Part shown: piece by piece, positions 20,829 to 32,300 of the stretch
Layout: each line of letters starts with the position of its first letter
Numbering within the stretch: position 1 is the first letter of the stretch
Assembly (NCBI GenBank): GCA_029204225.1
Contig: CM055112.1
Span: 24,214,097-24,278,096 of the forward strand
Direction of reading: 5' to 3'
Source: Diphasiastrum complanatum
Taxonomy: Eukaryota; Streptophyta; Lycopodiopsida; Lycopodiales; Lycopodiaceae
DNA: 64,000 nt
Translations under genes and position numbers: made by a program
The notes under the pieces: generated by a model
The model's database searches: none
What the model was told of the DNA's origin: nothing
The model's input: only the letters and a program-made list of their open reading frames with translations

Positions 20829-23800
20829 CTAAGGCTCGTCAGAGTCATGGTAGGAACCATCATCTGAATCTGTGCCTGATTGCAAATCCCAAGGGTCTGT
20901 AGATGAATCAGAACTGGAGGGAGCCGCCATATGCCGTGGTGTGGCCCTGGCTCTGCCATGTGCTCTGGCTCTCTGCTGCGTGCTCTGGCTCTGGATCCGA
21001 GGAGCAGCAGCTGCCGAATCCACCAAGCAAGTGTCAGGGTTCACCTACAACCAAAAACAATACATTGTTGTCAGCAATTCATTGCATAATTCAAAAGCAA
21101 TTCAGTTCGTCAAAGCACAACAAGAAACAGGGGGTGATGATGTGACTCACCTCAAGCATCTGTCCCCCTCCTCGTGTGCGCCTCAACATACGGCCGTTGG
21201 TGTTCACAAACACCAACCGCCTACACTGCTCGATGGACAACCTGTTCCTCTTCTGCGTGTGATACAAGGACTAGGTTCTCCAATTTCGCTCGCAAGCTCC
21301 TGCTGAACAGTCCTGTGCAAGGACTCTCTCGGCCAGTCGTCGCAGGTCACCTGTGCCGCGCCCATGGTAGCCCCACCATGAAACAGGCCTCAACATATCC
21401 TCCCTCCGCCGACTCCGCTCTCCATCGAAAGGAAACTGGTAGCGCTCAAAGATCAGTAGCTGGTATGCAATGTTAGTGAGCATCGGACCTGTTGGCAGAA
21501 GAAAAAACATGGCTCGTGTAAGTCCTCTTGAATTCACACACTAGCAATGAGCACACTACAGTCACTACTGCAGTACTTAGCCTACCAAGCAATTTATCAC
21601 ACGTACCTGGTCCAGGCCATACGCGCTCCATGTACTCCACCCATCCGGTGCAGCTCACGATCGTCCCGATCCCGAGTCTCGTGCCACAAGGGGTGCAATA
21701 TGTGGGCTACGGCGTGGATGGGTCGGTGGAAGTAGTCCCATCTGGCCTCCAAGAAACGTGAGATCTCGCGCCTCCTGCAATAGGCAAATCACAACAATCA
21801 TGTAACCATAGCTGCCATAGCATAAAAGAATCGAATCAGACTTGAGTGAGAAACAACAAACTAGACACTGAAGAGTCATACCTGTGCTCGACCAAGGCTG
21901 ACGTCTGAATCCCCTCGCCGATGCGGTCCATGAACTCGTAAATGAGGCCGAGAGTGCACCCCTCATGGTCTACCAGGCGCAACACTCTGAAAATGGGTAG
22001 AAGGACCCCAGTAATCTCCTCAGCATCTCTCCAGAACGGCTCACCGAACACAGTGGACCGGAAAAACACCGCATGTGGGACGTCCATGAACTCTCGGAAG
22101 GACTCGCTGGAAACCATCCGCCGCAATGCGTCCTTCACTAATACTAATTGCTCTAGCACCAAAAAGTAAAAGGCAAAGCGTGTGGGTGCTGGATTCTTCA
22201 GGTTCAGGTGCGAGAAGGTGCGGAATAGGGCCAGCACACGCCTCTTCCTCGTAACAGAAGTGACCAGGCGCATGGCCGTAGAAGTGACCTGCAACACAGA
22301 CATCCAGTGAAAAATTTAGACAGTAGTTGAGATGTGTTTAGCAGCATGGAGCAGGCGTCAATCAAGATAGCATAGCAAATGGAGAAACCAATACCTCTCT
22401 GATCCATGGAAGTGCACACAGGTCATGAATGAGCAAGTCTATACAATGCGCAGCACAAGGTGTCCACACAATGCTGGGGTGCTCCCTCGTCATAATCTCT
22501 CCCATCTGCTTGCAGTTCGAAGTGTTGTCCGTGACAACCTGAACCACATGCTCTACTCCAATGTCAACAATAACATCTCTGATAACCTCCCATATAAAAT
22601 CGGCTGTGATGGCGTCACCACCTCAAGTGGCATCCACGCCACGTAGGAATATTGTGCCAAGTGGGCAAGAAACCAAGACATTGATGACGGATCGCCGACG
22701 AATGTCGGTCCATCCATCACTCAATATCGTGCATCCATACCTGCCACAAAACACCCATTAGCCGAATGCAAAAATTGCGCCACGAGTCAATCCTAAACGC
22801 ATGCAATGGGTTTATGAAAACAAAGTACTTACATCTGCCAAGCTGAGCGAATGGAACTCAGCTCCCGCGTAATGGTCTCCTCGTCCTGACGAAGCATCCT
22901 GCCTCGCAATGCCTCTCGTCTGGGAGGCGTCCATGTAGCATCCACGGCTGCCATCTGTGCGCAAAACTCTCTGAACACCCAAGTGTCAGCAACAGCAAAG
23001 GAAATGCCGCACTCGTAAAAGAACTGGCCAGCAAGTCGAGTGCACCGAGCATGCTGCTCTCTCTGCCACCCGCATCGATCAAGGGTCTGGGCCTAACCTC
23101 TCTGTGCTGTGCACATGGCACTCGTGGTCTAACAAGCGAACCGGATGGCTGATCTGTGGGTGTATCACTCTCTCTGGGAGGACCTGTTGAACCATGTGCT
23201 GCATCTGCCGCCGAAGAAGAGGAGGGACAAGGACCCGCTGCTGCTGATCCAACCTGCTCATGTGACGCTCTCCCCTCTGAAGTAAGCCATGCTGCTGCGA
23301 GTGGAACTGGAGTGGCACCGCATGGACCATGCACTGCACCTAAACCCTGCCAAGAACGTGTTGTACTAGGCTCTGCACCCGTAGTAGGCCGTGCCTGCAT
23401 TACCTGTGACCACTGCCTGTGAACCTGCAATTGCTCCTGCCCCCTGTCCCTGTCTCTGTCCCTGTCCAAAAACCTGTGATGCAGCACCCTGTCTCTGTCC
23501 CTGTCCCTGTCCCTGTCCAGAAACCCGTGATGCAGCACCGTGCCCATACGTAATAGACAACCTCTGTCTCTCCTCATCGGAAGTCTTGGGGCAATCAGAT
23601 ATGCCCAATGCCCGCCCACCCGGCCCTCTGACCCTCAGTAAGTGAGCCCTAACCCTGGTAAGTGATCCTGTGAAGAGACCACCACAATGCAAGCATCTCC
23701 ATCTACGGACTCCCGAGCCATGGTGTGTAGCCACATCCCCCTCAGTAAGCTCAACCTCGCCCCAAAGGCCTCGGCCCTGCACCGACATCGTGTCCACACG

Positions 23801-24248
23801 AGATCAAACCTGCGAACAAAAACAAGCAAAGAACCATTCAGTAAAAGAAAACACATTGCATTGAAAAACATTACCAGCCTAAAACAGAGCTGAACACATC
23901 CGAGCACGCGTCACATTGATTCTAGCAAGATCATAGCAACTGCCAAAAAACACACGAGACAGGGTGAGGGATAGAATAATTCCAGTGCGAGCAAAAACGG
24001 GCGACTGACGCTAGCATGGGAGTCCTTGCAAGCGTCTATGAGTCCAGTGCAGGCCTAAACCACGCTACTGGCGGATGCTTGCACGATGCTCTAACCCTAA
24101 ACCCTAAAAAACATGGAATTAGGGCAAGAAAATTGAAATTTGTGCTACGGACATAGACGGGCAGAACGGAGGTCACAAGAGTCTGTGCGGGCATGTGGAA
24201 ATGCATTCTAGGCTCAGACACCACCTGAATCGGTTGCCCAGAAGCCAT
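20829..24248 (-). pseudogene. hAT (Ac-like) transposase gene, multi-exon, two nonsense codons
   Basis: Same strand as MET1, wholly inside its intron. The N-terminal region (~23380-23790) has a BED zinc finger (WRCLHCGGLFTGSLTRVRAH) and Gln/Gly repeats. Exons I could bound by splice consensus are: ..-22833 (FFYECGISFAVADTWVFREF), 22395-22740 (YGCTILSDGWTDIRRRSV, VVTDNTSNCK, VWTPCAAHCIDLLIHDL), 21881-22288 (PAPTRFAFYFLVLEQLVLVK, VLRLVDHEGCTLGLIYEFMD), 21607-21774 (RWDYFHRPIHAVAHILHPLW), 21151-21488 (WWGYHGRGTGDLRRLAERVL, ACERNW, KRNRLS) and 20829-21044 (acidic tail). These are DUF659 and the hAT C-terminal dimerisation domain. Two stops break it: TGA at 22623-22625 and TAG at 21271-21273. The 23040-23380 stretch also changes frame. 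Otherwise the exons are well kept, so this copy died recently. Terminal repeats were not identified. Confidence 0.88.
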
Positions 24249-24537
24249 TTTCTGAAAATGGCAAAAAAAAACAAAGCATTTGGATTGTGGTGTTCAAATC
24301 TCGCAAGGTGTGCCGTGATGGTTGAAACTGACCCCGTAGGAATCACCGTGGGCATGAAGAAAGGTGGTCTAGAGCCAAACTGGGCTTGATTTGGTTGCCT
24401 TCAGTTCAATGTCAACACTTGCAAAATAAACAAATGTATTTATATAGTAGAACATACGTATACATTACGTACTTTTATGTATATTCTATTTGATTATGGA
24501 ACACATCATAGAATATCCAAAATATGGTCATCCATAT

Positions 24538-24797
24538 CTAAGGAAGCGGATGGCGGACGTGCGTTCGCGTCCGCATCCCCGAACGCGTCCGGTTTTCTTT
24601 TTTTTAATTTTATTTAAAAAAAAATTTAAAATATATGGACCAGCGGTGCGTTCGGGGCTCTGGACACGTCCGTTTTTTTTTTTTTTTAATTTTTTTTAGA
24701 GTTATTTAGTTAAAAAAAAAAAATTGGACGTGTCCGACCCCCCGGGTCCGGACGCCGGACGCAGACGCGGACTGTCCGGCCCGGACCCTCATGTCTG
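24538..24797. mobile_element. Small hAT-type MITE 1 (GGACGCGTCC palindromes)
   Basis: A 260-bp element bounded by exact 8-bp repeats ATCCATAT (24530-24537 and 24798-24805). Its interior has G/C-rich heads with repeated GGACGCGTCC-like palindromes (24550-24595, 24717-24785) around A/T homopolymer runs. An 8-bp target duplication is characteristic of hAT elements. The termini CTAAGGAAGCGGA and CAGACATGAGGG pair only loosely. No coding capacity. Confidence 0.6.
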
Positions 24798-24806
24798 ATC
24801 CATATG

Positions 24807-25321
24807 CATAGAATTAATGAACCGTTATCGGTTCACCACGATTCTGGAACCGTACGGTTCTTAAAAAAATTTGCCCACAACCGTGGTGAACCGTACTGAT
24901 TAATCAATTAACTAATTTATTTATTTATTTTTTAGTTTCCCCAAAAAAAGGGCCAAAAAAATCTGTGAATTCTATGAAATCATCTGTGAAATCTATCAAT
25001 CCTCTGTGAAATCATGTGTATTCATCTGTCAAATGACTCAAATCATCTGTATCATCTGTCAAATCATCTGTACATCATGTGAAATCTGTCAAATCAGTGA
25101 TGATTTCAGATGATTTCACATCTGTCGAATCATCTGTATCATCTGTCAAATCTTTTGTACATCATGTGAAATCTGTCAAATCTGTATCATCTGTGAAATC
25201 TGTGAATTTGGTAATTAATTAATCAATTAATTATTTAATTAAATAGAGGAACTGTACCACGGTTCAAGGAACCGTGGTACGGTTCCCAGGACCCACGGTT
25301 CTGGGAACCGTGTGTTCTATG
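24807..25321. mobile_element. hAT-type MITE 2 (CGGTTC palindromes, internal minisatellite)
   Basis: A 515-bp element flanked by exact 8-bp TCCATATG (24799-24806 and 25322-25329) with 7-bp terminal inverted repeats CATAGAA. Both ends carry clusters of GAACCG/CGGTTC palindromes (ACCGTACGGTTC; GGAACCGTGGTACGGTTCC), like the subterminal transposase-binding repeats of Ac-type elements. The middle (24961-25210) is an ATCTGTNAAATC minisatellite flanked by AATTAATCAATTAA-type inverted AT blocks. Non-coding. It shares its insertion site with MITE 1. Confidence 0.75.
24961..25210 (+). repeat. ATCTGT(G/C)AAATC minisatellite
   Basis: Roughly 250 bp of irregular repetition of a 10-13-bp word built from ATCTGT, CAAATC and ATCATCTGT. 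It lies centrally in MITE 2. Confidence 0.85.
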
Positions 25322-26189
25322 TCCATATGGAATCCATACATATAAATTTAGAATAAACTCTAAATCGTAAACTAAAAAATGTATCTTGTAAAGTGAAGTC
25401 TGATAGATTATAGAAATAACCCTAATAGAGGTAAACCACAAACAAGCTTACCATAGGTGACGAAAAGATTCTGTAGAGCAGTCAGATTCCATAGTTTTGC
25501 TATTCTTTGATACTCAATAAGATGGAACAAGTACCAAAACAGATTAATCTCATTTTGTAAATTTGAAACAATTTATTTCCAATTAATTCAAAATTGGAAA
25601 ACTAGATTAGCTCAATCAAATATTTGGAGAGATTCAATTGATTATTTTGTGTCAAAATAATATAAAGAACTTATGCACAAGGTGTTCTTTGATTTTTTAG
25701 CTATTATTTGGAAATCTCCGAAAAAATCAAAAAAATACATTTCAAAAAAAAGTTGGCCTCGTTTCGCTCCAGACATCGTCTTGAAATGCATTTGGTACAA
25801 AACGAGGCAACTTAGTACACATTACATAGCTAAAACAGTGCAAATTAAAACACCTATAAAATCTTGCTTTATTGAGCAGAACATTGATCTCAACAAAGTT
25901 ACAAAATGTGAATGAAATGCTCGTTCCAAAATTTTGGAGAGTTTCAAATTATAACTTTTTGTTTAATCAGAGTTTGATATGGGGGGCTGGAAAACAGTTG
26001 TTTAGGAGAAAATAAACCATTAAAAAAATTCCGGGAGTGCACAGTGAGAATGGGGACAATTCTAAGCCCATATTCCTTTGCAAGCACTAGTATCTATGTA
26101 GCCCTACCTAATGTATATTGTTCATGATTTTAACATTGTTGATTTGTAAATATATAACTTGCGCTCATACTATTTATATGGTCCAGACT

Positions 26190-26540
26190 ATATTACCACA
26201 TGGTATTCGAGGAATACATCTGCTTTGTGGCATATATCAATAAAATGAGCCACCTTTGTGAGTCTGTCAACCACAACCAAGATAAAATCATGTTGTAATG
26301 ATGTACGAGGCAAGTTGTTGATAAAGTCCATGGAAAAACCTTCTCATCTTCCTTTTGGAACAGGTAGTGGGTGTAAAGAACCAGGAACCATAATCCTTTC
26401 AACTTTGATAACCTGACACTTCAAACAATGTCTCAGATAATGGTGTACATCCTTTTTTAACCCCTTATCCCTAATAATACTTGGGTATCGCTGATTCACT
26501 GATTCATGATGCATTTCCCATTGATTCACTGACTCACTGA
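26190..26540 (-). pseudogene. Ty3/gypsy integrase fragment
   Basis: Minus-strand translation gives KKDVHHYLRHCLKCQVIKVE (last two zinc-binding Cys), PGSLHPLPVPKGR, then in the same frame after a TGA replacing the usual Trp, [15 protein letters not shown] (first catalytic Asp) and [16 protein letters not shown]. Everything else of the element is missing. It differs in sequence from both larger gypsy elements here, so it derives from a third lineage. Confidence 0.85.
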
Positions 26541-26552
26541 TTAGTGCATCTA

Positions 26553-26959
26553 AAATGTGGTCTTAGCTGCTAATCGAACCGGCACCCTAGACCCTAAACC
26601 AGGCACCCTAAGCCGGCAAAGTATTGGAATGGCACGGCATGACTTTTGCTTTTCTACTTTTTAGATTGGTTTTTAAATGTGTTCGCATAAAAAATTTTAA
26701 ACCTAAAAAAATTTTGGTTTAATGGCATAAAAATAGCCATTATGTATGTAATATAAATTATAATATATATAAAACAAAAAACAAAAAAAATACTTATATA
26801 TGCGTTCCGCTGTCCCTAACGCACCCATTCTGGAGCGAGCATTCCGGAACGATAGGTGCTTTGGAACGCGTTCCGGGGCATTGCCGTATATATATAGCGT
26901 TCTGATCCGGAATGTTGCCGGATTCCGGAACACTCCAGGAACGCAGCATTCCGCACCAC
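26553..26959. mobile_element. Palindrome-rich insert (GGAACGCGTTCC)
   Basis: About 407 bp lying between two copies of AGTGCATCTA (26543-26552, 26960-26969). An A/T-rich left half is followed by a dense cluster of GGAACGCGTTCC/ATTCCGG words at 26805-26955. Build and size resemble the MITEs at 24538-25321. The direct repeat may be a hAT-type target duplication extended by chance. The terminal inverted match is weak. Confidence 0.5.
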
Positions 26960-27824
26960 AGTGCATCTATGTAGCAATTAAAGCCACGTAATACTATTCT
27001 TCAAATAATGCTTTGATGCCAAGTTATAAGCAAGATCACACAGAAGTATCGTATGATACCAAAATAGACACGATCGCACAACACTCTCCCACTACAATCG
27101 GCAATATTCTGAGGCGCATCTTCTAAAAAGACACGCAAAAGAGTCTCCTACAAACGGCTCATCAGGGACCAGAATTGCCAACTATAGAATGACTTCTAGA
27201 GATCCTATTTGTGTTATTCGAGAGGCCCTCAAGTGAACCTTCCAAGAAGTTATCAAAATTAGGGCATACACCAGCATTGATTGGTTTTGAGAGGATCCAG
27301 GTAACACTTTACTGCTTAGTCTTATCGAAATGAATTGATTTTAACGATCTCTGTAGACTGTCATATTGACTAAGCATCTCCGTAATCACAGCCCAATAAC
27401 AAGGCCCTAACATATGTCCACACCTTTAGAATAGACTCTTTATCAGCTATCCATGCCTAGTTACCACAAGAAAAAGGTTTCTCCAGAACACGTGCTAGAA
27501 ACATTTCCTCCGTGGAGAAGATGCATCCAGAACATCCGGTGTACTCTCAATTCATAAGCATGCCCAACCATTCTCTAAGTCTATCTATTGAACTCTCAAA
27601 GAGCTGATCCAAAAAGCATGTTCCTGCTCTTCTGCAACAGCTACAGGTAATGCTGAAAGAAAAGGGCCTAGATTGTAAAAGCTGTAAATTTGACGAGATA
27701 TGTACAATCACATGAAGCCAATGCAGAATTGTGATAGTGCCAAAAGGTGAATCTTTACAAACAAGCAATTCCAGTCTATGTTTATGATAGCTTCCTTGCC
27801 AGAATATTTTTTAAGAACGCTTAC

Positions 27825-28041
27825 CAGATTGCTGTAGTCCTTCAGATAGGCCACCACAGCCTGCAAAAATGTCAAGGGTGGTAAGGGCATGCTCTGCGGA
27901 TACTTCCTCGGATATTGCAAGGGGCTGGACGTCTTCAACCATCTTCCCCTTGCCCTTGAACTTGGATGAAGAATCTTCAAGCTTGCAATGTGTTGCAAAT
28001 CGTTCTGATATTTTTGGACTTAGTTTGACATTTGCTGGTAG
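27825..28041 (-). CDS. MET1: MET1 exon with SAM-binding motif I (3rd exon seen)
   Basis: 217 bp. Acceptor TTTTTGCAG/CTACCAGC, donor CAATCTG/GTAAGCG. It begins LPANVKLSPKISERF and includes a Lys-rich linker KFKGKGKMVED. It ends LTTLDIFAGCGGLSEGLQQS; DIFAGCGGLSEGL is the FxGxG-type S-adenosylmethionine-binding motif I that opens the catalytic domain. The Lys/Gly linker joins the regulatory and catalytic halves. Confidence 0.97.
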
Positions 28042-28180
28042 CTGCAAAAAGCAAGATGTGACCTTAAATCTGCCGATTGGATACTTTAACACAGTTCAAC
28101 TAACGAAAACTTGCATCCACGTCAATTTTTCAATCATTTAAGGAAAAGAACACAAAACAAAAACAACTTGAAGGTCATAC

Positions 28181-28345
28181 CTGCTTGATGGTGCCTCTTT
28201 TGGGATCATAGATGCAACTACAAAAAAATGTATGCTTCATCATACAAATACCAGAGGCACCTAAAACCTCATGGTACCTTCGTACATCACACGTACCCCT
28301 GACCACGTTCAGCTGAACTGTTGCAATATCTTTACTGTAATAAAT
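28181..28345 (-). CDS. MET1: MET1 exon, end of BAH2 to linker (2nd exon seen)
   Basis: 55 codons, phase 0. Acceptor GTTTTGCAG/ATTTATTAC, donor AAGCAG/GTATGAC. It reads IYYSKDIATVQLNVVRGTCD, VRRYHEVLGASG, then HTFFCSCIYDPKRGTIKQ. It continues the ADIHE of the large exon exactly as in plant MET1 (...DI-E-YYS...), so the two exons are adjacent in the mRNA. Confidence 0.95.
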
Positions 28346-29395
28346 CTGCAAAACAGCAGGTGAGGCTCATCACTATGGTGTGTAATGGATGGGGTTACAA
28401 CAATGGTGCAGACCATATCTGTTACAGCTTTTACTCCCTGTCCCGGTTGTTTACTGGCTTTACTTATAGATGTATTTCTTGTAAAATACAGAAATGGCTA
28501 TGTCACCGGCCTGTGGTGACCTTTGTCATAAAAATATAAATAAAGCTGTTAATTAAGTTTCTGAGCCTCAGAGTCGCATGTTGCTTGGGTATAGGGTACT
28601 AGGTCATTAATTAGGAGTGGCTGGACTGACCTCCTAAAAAGTAGGAGAGTTGACTAGTCAACGTGACACGTCATATGCTCACTAGGACACTTGGTCCAGT
28701 GAATGAGTGACACATGTTAGGGTTGACCGGTCAAACATGACACGTGTCACATGCTCACTGGGACGGTCCAGTGGATGAGTGACATATGTCAGCCTACTCA
28801 CTTGCCTATGTGTCAGGGTACTGCCATGTGGCAAGTGTCGACAGTGCATGGAGTTGGCCATGTGTCGAGATTTAGGAAGGGTCAGGGTTAAGGGGTGCTT
28901 AAGGGGTGCTTGAGGATTGTGTATAAGTGAGCCTAGAGAGAGGCATTCCTCATCATAATCTATGCAGCAAAGGCTGGGAGGAGACGACACAGCCAGCTCC
29001 ACTGTGTTTGTGTTTGATGCTATGTGCTTGCAGGGAATCAAAAAGGCTGGAAATTTGTGGTTATCAGTGCATGTTTGGACGGGTGTCAATTGGAAGATCA
29101 GGGAGAGCCTGACAATATCCCTTTGTGAGATTAAAATATATCCAGATTCCAAATTCACAAACTCAATTTAAGAGATTGGCAATACCATTCCATCAAGCTT
29201 ACAATAAATATACATGCAACCAAATAAGTCAAAAGAGCGATGGGAAAACTTTTTTGCAAGCATACTTATGATCTCATCAGTACTCGAGCATAAGTTGGTA
29301 TTTAAGCTTAAAGAGAATCACCCGATGCAGACCATAATACAAAAATCATATCAACTTCAAGAATAAAAAACAAAGCATTATCAAAAGAGGCTTGC
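28346..29395 (-). other. 1,050-bp MET1 intron with a GC-AG boundary
   Basis: The donor reads CATGAG/GCAAGCC and the acceptor GTTTTGCAG, so this is a GC-AG intron. No GT donor nearby keeps frame and homology. The interior includes an imperfect ~70-bp direct duplication (28655-28790, built on ATGCTCACT.GGAC and GAGTGACAYATGT) and a doubled AAGGGGTGCTT, suggesting a decayed repeat element. No gene was seen. Confidence 0.85.
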
Positions 29396-32300
29396 CTCAT
29401 GTATATCAGCTTTGTAGGCCTTGAGAATACCCACATCCTCGGGCCTATAAAATCTTCTTACTGTCAAATGTGATGTCATGGCATTGGCCTGCTTTGCATC
29501 ATTCGAAGGAGGAGCTTTGACAGCCAACAGCTGACATATGACATAAGCACGGAGCCCCTTGTTCCTGCCTGCCTTAAACTTCTCCATGTTTTCACTTCCA
29601 TCTTCAAGTGACTCGAATGTATCAGGATCCAGATACAGGAAATCATTTACATGATACTCATTACCTTCAAGAATGAAACCCTCATTGTTTTCAATTATGC
29701 ATGCTACTTCCTTTTCCAATTTTTCCTCCTTGACTCGACAAGAACCACATATGCCATTTCCAACTGCCATGCTATCGTATGGAAGACTCATGAAAGCTCC
29801 CTTTTTTGGTGAGTACCAATAACGACAATAGTATTCCACTGGAAGCCCCTTCAGCTCCCTCTCTTTAGCTCTGGCCCTCTCTTCTTCATCTTCTGTAGCA
29901 TTTGCCTTTCTGTGATTGTGACCCCATGATCGTCTTTGGATTTTAACTTTGGCAGTGCCTTTGATGTCACAGATTGAAATATCCTCACAATCGTCTGTAA
30001 GGAAAAGCTCTCTCTCATCTGCTGCATTTCCAAGGACAGTGTTTGGCCCCCTTTCCATTACTCTTCCATGGAGCATGCAAGAGCCATCATCTTTTTCATA
30101 GAGATATTCCACGAGTAGCATAGTAGGCATTTCATCATGCTCATCTCCACCTTCAACATCCACCAACACCACTCCACCAACCTCCAAATCATATCCACCA
30201 AAACAAGCTTTCTTATATACGGCCTTACTAATCGATGTCCTTTCAATCGATTTTGCTATCCATTTCACGTCAGCATGTGTGGGCCTGCTGTTACTGGACT
30301 TGAGTCGTCTCTGAACATTTCCCCTCAGTGCAGGCACAATGGCAGTTTCTTCATCTTGCTCACCATCTTCGACTTCTTCTTGTGGATCTTCAACTTCAGG
30401 CACAACACTATCTGCTATTGTTGGATCAAGCTCTCCGTCAACATTAAATTTTGCATAATATTCACTCCAAATGCGATGTACAAGCCTGGTTGTTGTTGCT
30501 CGCATTGGCTTGCGCTTGGTCCCATCAGGCCTCGAATTAGCTCTTGGATTCAAGTTTTTTCCCTTTCTCAGTAGAACTTTCTTTCTAGAAAACATCAGCT
30601 TCGTATGATGCTTCTGCTCCATTTTGGCTATAAGACCGACGATAAAAGAACTTTTCTTGATGCAGTCATCTGGATATTCTGCAAACTGTTGCAGAATAAT
30701 CTGCCCATGCACTACAACATACCTCTCTACTTCTGGAATTTTTGAAGAAATAAAAGTTGGATCATCCTTATCATCCTGTGCTGCAAGGTTTCTGACTACA
30801 TCCACAAAAGAAAGGCGTGAAACTCGACTTGCTTCCTTGAGCATGGTGATAACCTTGATCGCTAGACTTGCTGTCTTCAATACTGGTCTGAACCAGGGGG
30901 CATACTGTTGAGATGGACTTCCCAGCCTGTACCACGCTCCATTTGTTCTTATCGACACAAATATCATAGACGCGCCAAACTCTATCATCCACTCTTTGAT
31001 TGCACTAAGATATATACGAATCCCCTCAGGTTTTCTTTCCGAAGCTGAAGATAAGCCTTCCTTAGAGCATGAGGCCAAATGCAGTAGTTCTTCATTATTC
31101 CGGCTCTGCGGGTGGTCATCCAAACCGAAGTCATCACCATCGTCTTCGGTCATTATTCCAGATCCATAGATATCAACATCCACCTCGGCACCAGCCAGCA
31201 TTGGAAGCAGTTCTAAGGAAATAAGGCGCGATTCGGAGTTGTACAATGCCCAATCATGTAACTTCCGACGAGGAAGGTCCTCCGGTGCCAGGGGAGATAC
31301 ATCATCATCAAAGAGTATGTATTCATCAGTTTCCTCCTCTTCTGCCTCGTAGTAAGCAGGGAGGGGATAATCGTTGGCGATTTCATCCTCATTGATCTTT
31401 ATGTACACTTTGGCTTTAGGATTTGCTGCAGGTCTTCGAGTTTGTCTGATGTAAACATTTCTATCCTCCTGTTCTTGCAAAAGCCGAGCAAGTTTCTCAT
31501 CTTCACTGAGACTATCTGCTTCACTGGCCATGTTTGCAGAGGAACTGCCACCTTCACCAAAGAATCTGGTCTCAATTATCGTCAGTGCTTTTCTTTGCAA
31601 AGCAACTGGATTATGGATTCGTGGCATTCTCATGCGTTGAATGTATTCCTTCTCCAGTGCCTGGAGTGCAGGCAAGCCAGTAAAAATCTGCTCGTCATCC
31701 GCCGCATTCTCATCCAGAGCTATCAATTGATCAACTATGAGTTTTCCCTGCGAAAAAAAGTAATCACGGCTGACAAACGGAATGCTAGCATTAGTCTTAC
31801 CAATTCCATTGGCAAGACAACGAGAGACTCTAGCGATAAGTTCGTCAAGGGAAAGAGTAGGATCGCCACCATCTGGCTTTGAAAGAGCTCGATAAACTTC
31901 AACACACACCATAGCCTTTTCAAACAACGCATTGTAAATTTTGCTATATATCCCTGCTGGTTTAATGCAGATATATTCTGCCATATATGTGCATATCCAA
32001 ACAACAGGTGAGCCTTGCTCATACCCCGTGATGGACCAAGACTCGAGGGGGCCAAAACATTCACAACGCATCCCCCGCTGCTTATCCATAGCTCCATTCA
32101 AGGGGATAATCACTCCCGTTATGTACAGTTGCATCACATCTAATATTTCAAGAGGCTGAGAATTCCCGTTCTCATCATGGACGATAAAATCAACCAGCCT
32201 CCTCTGGGGAGTTTGTTGTGTCTCCCCTTCAGACGTGAATACAACAGCAACATCTTCCCCATCTGCAATCGATTCCTGTTTCACTTCAATGAGGCTATTC

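Larger units (their letters stand above)
19380..27824 (-). other. 8.4-kb MET1 intron hosting transposons
   Basis: Bounded by the donor TCTG/GTAAGCG at 27824 and the acceptor GTGCAG at 19380. It contains two (CT)n tracts, a multi-exon hAT gene, two hAT-type MITEs, a gypsy integrase scrap and a palindrome-rich insert. The stretches 19400-20140 and 25330-26180 are AT-rich with nothing recognised. 26970-27820 likewise shows no gene. Confidence 0.85.

Noticed and set aside
23079..23645. Pro/Cys and Asp/Arg repeat frames
   Set aside because: By-products of CCTGTC-type simple repeats in the Gln/Gly linker of the hAT transposase.
24961..25210. CRISPR-like spaced repeats
   Set aside because: Irregular 10-13-bp minisatellite inside a MITE in a plant genome; no fixed spacer length.
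28682..29158. 158-codon minus-strand frame in the MET1 intron
   Set aside because: No homology. It lies between two MET1 exons and overlaps duplicated repeat-like sequence.
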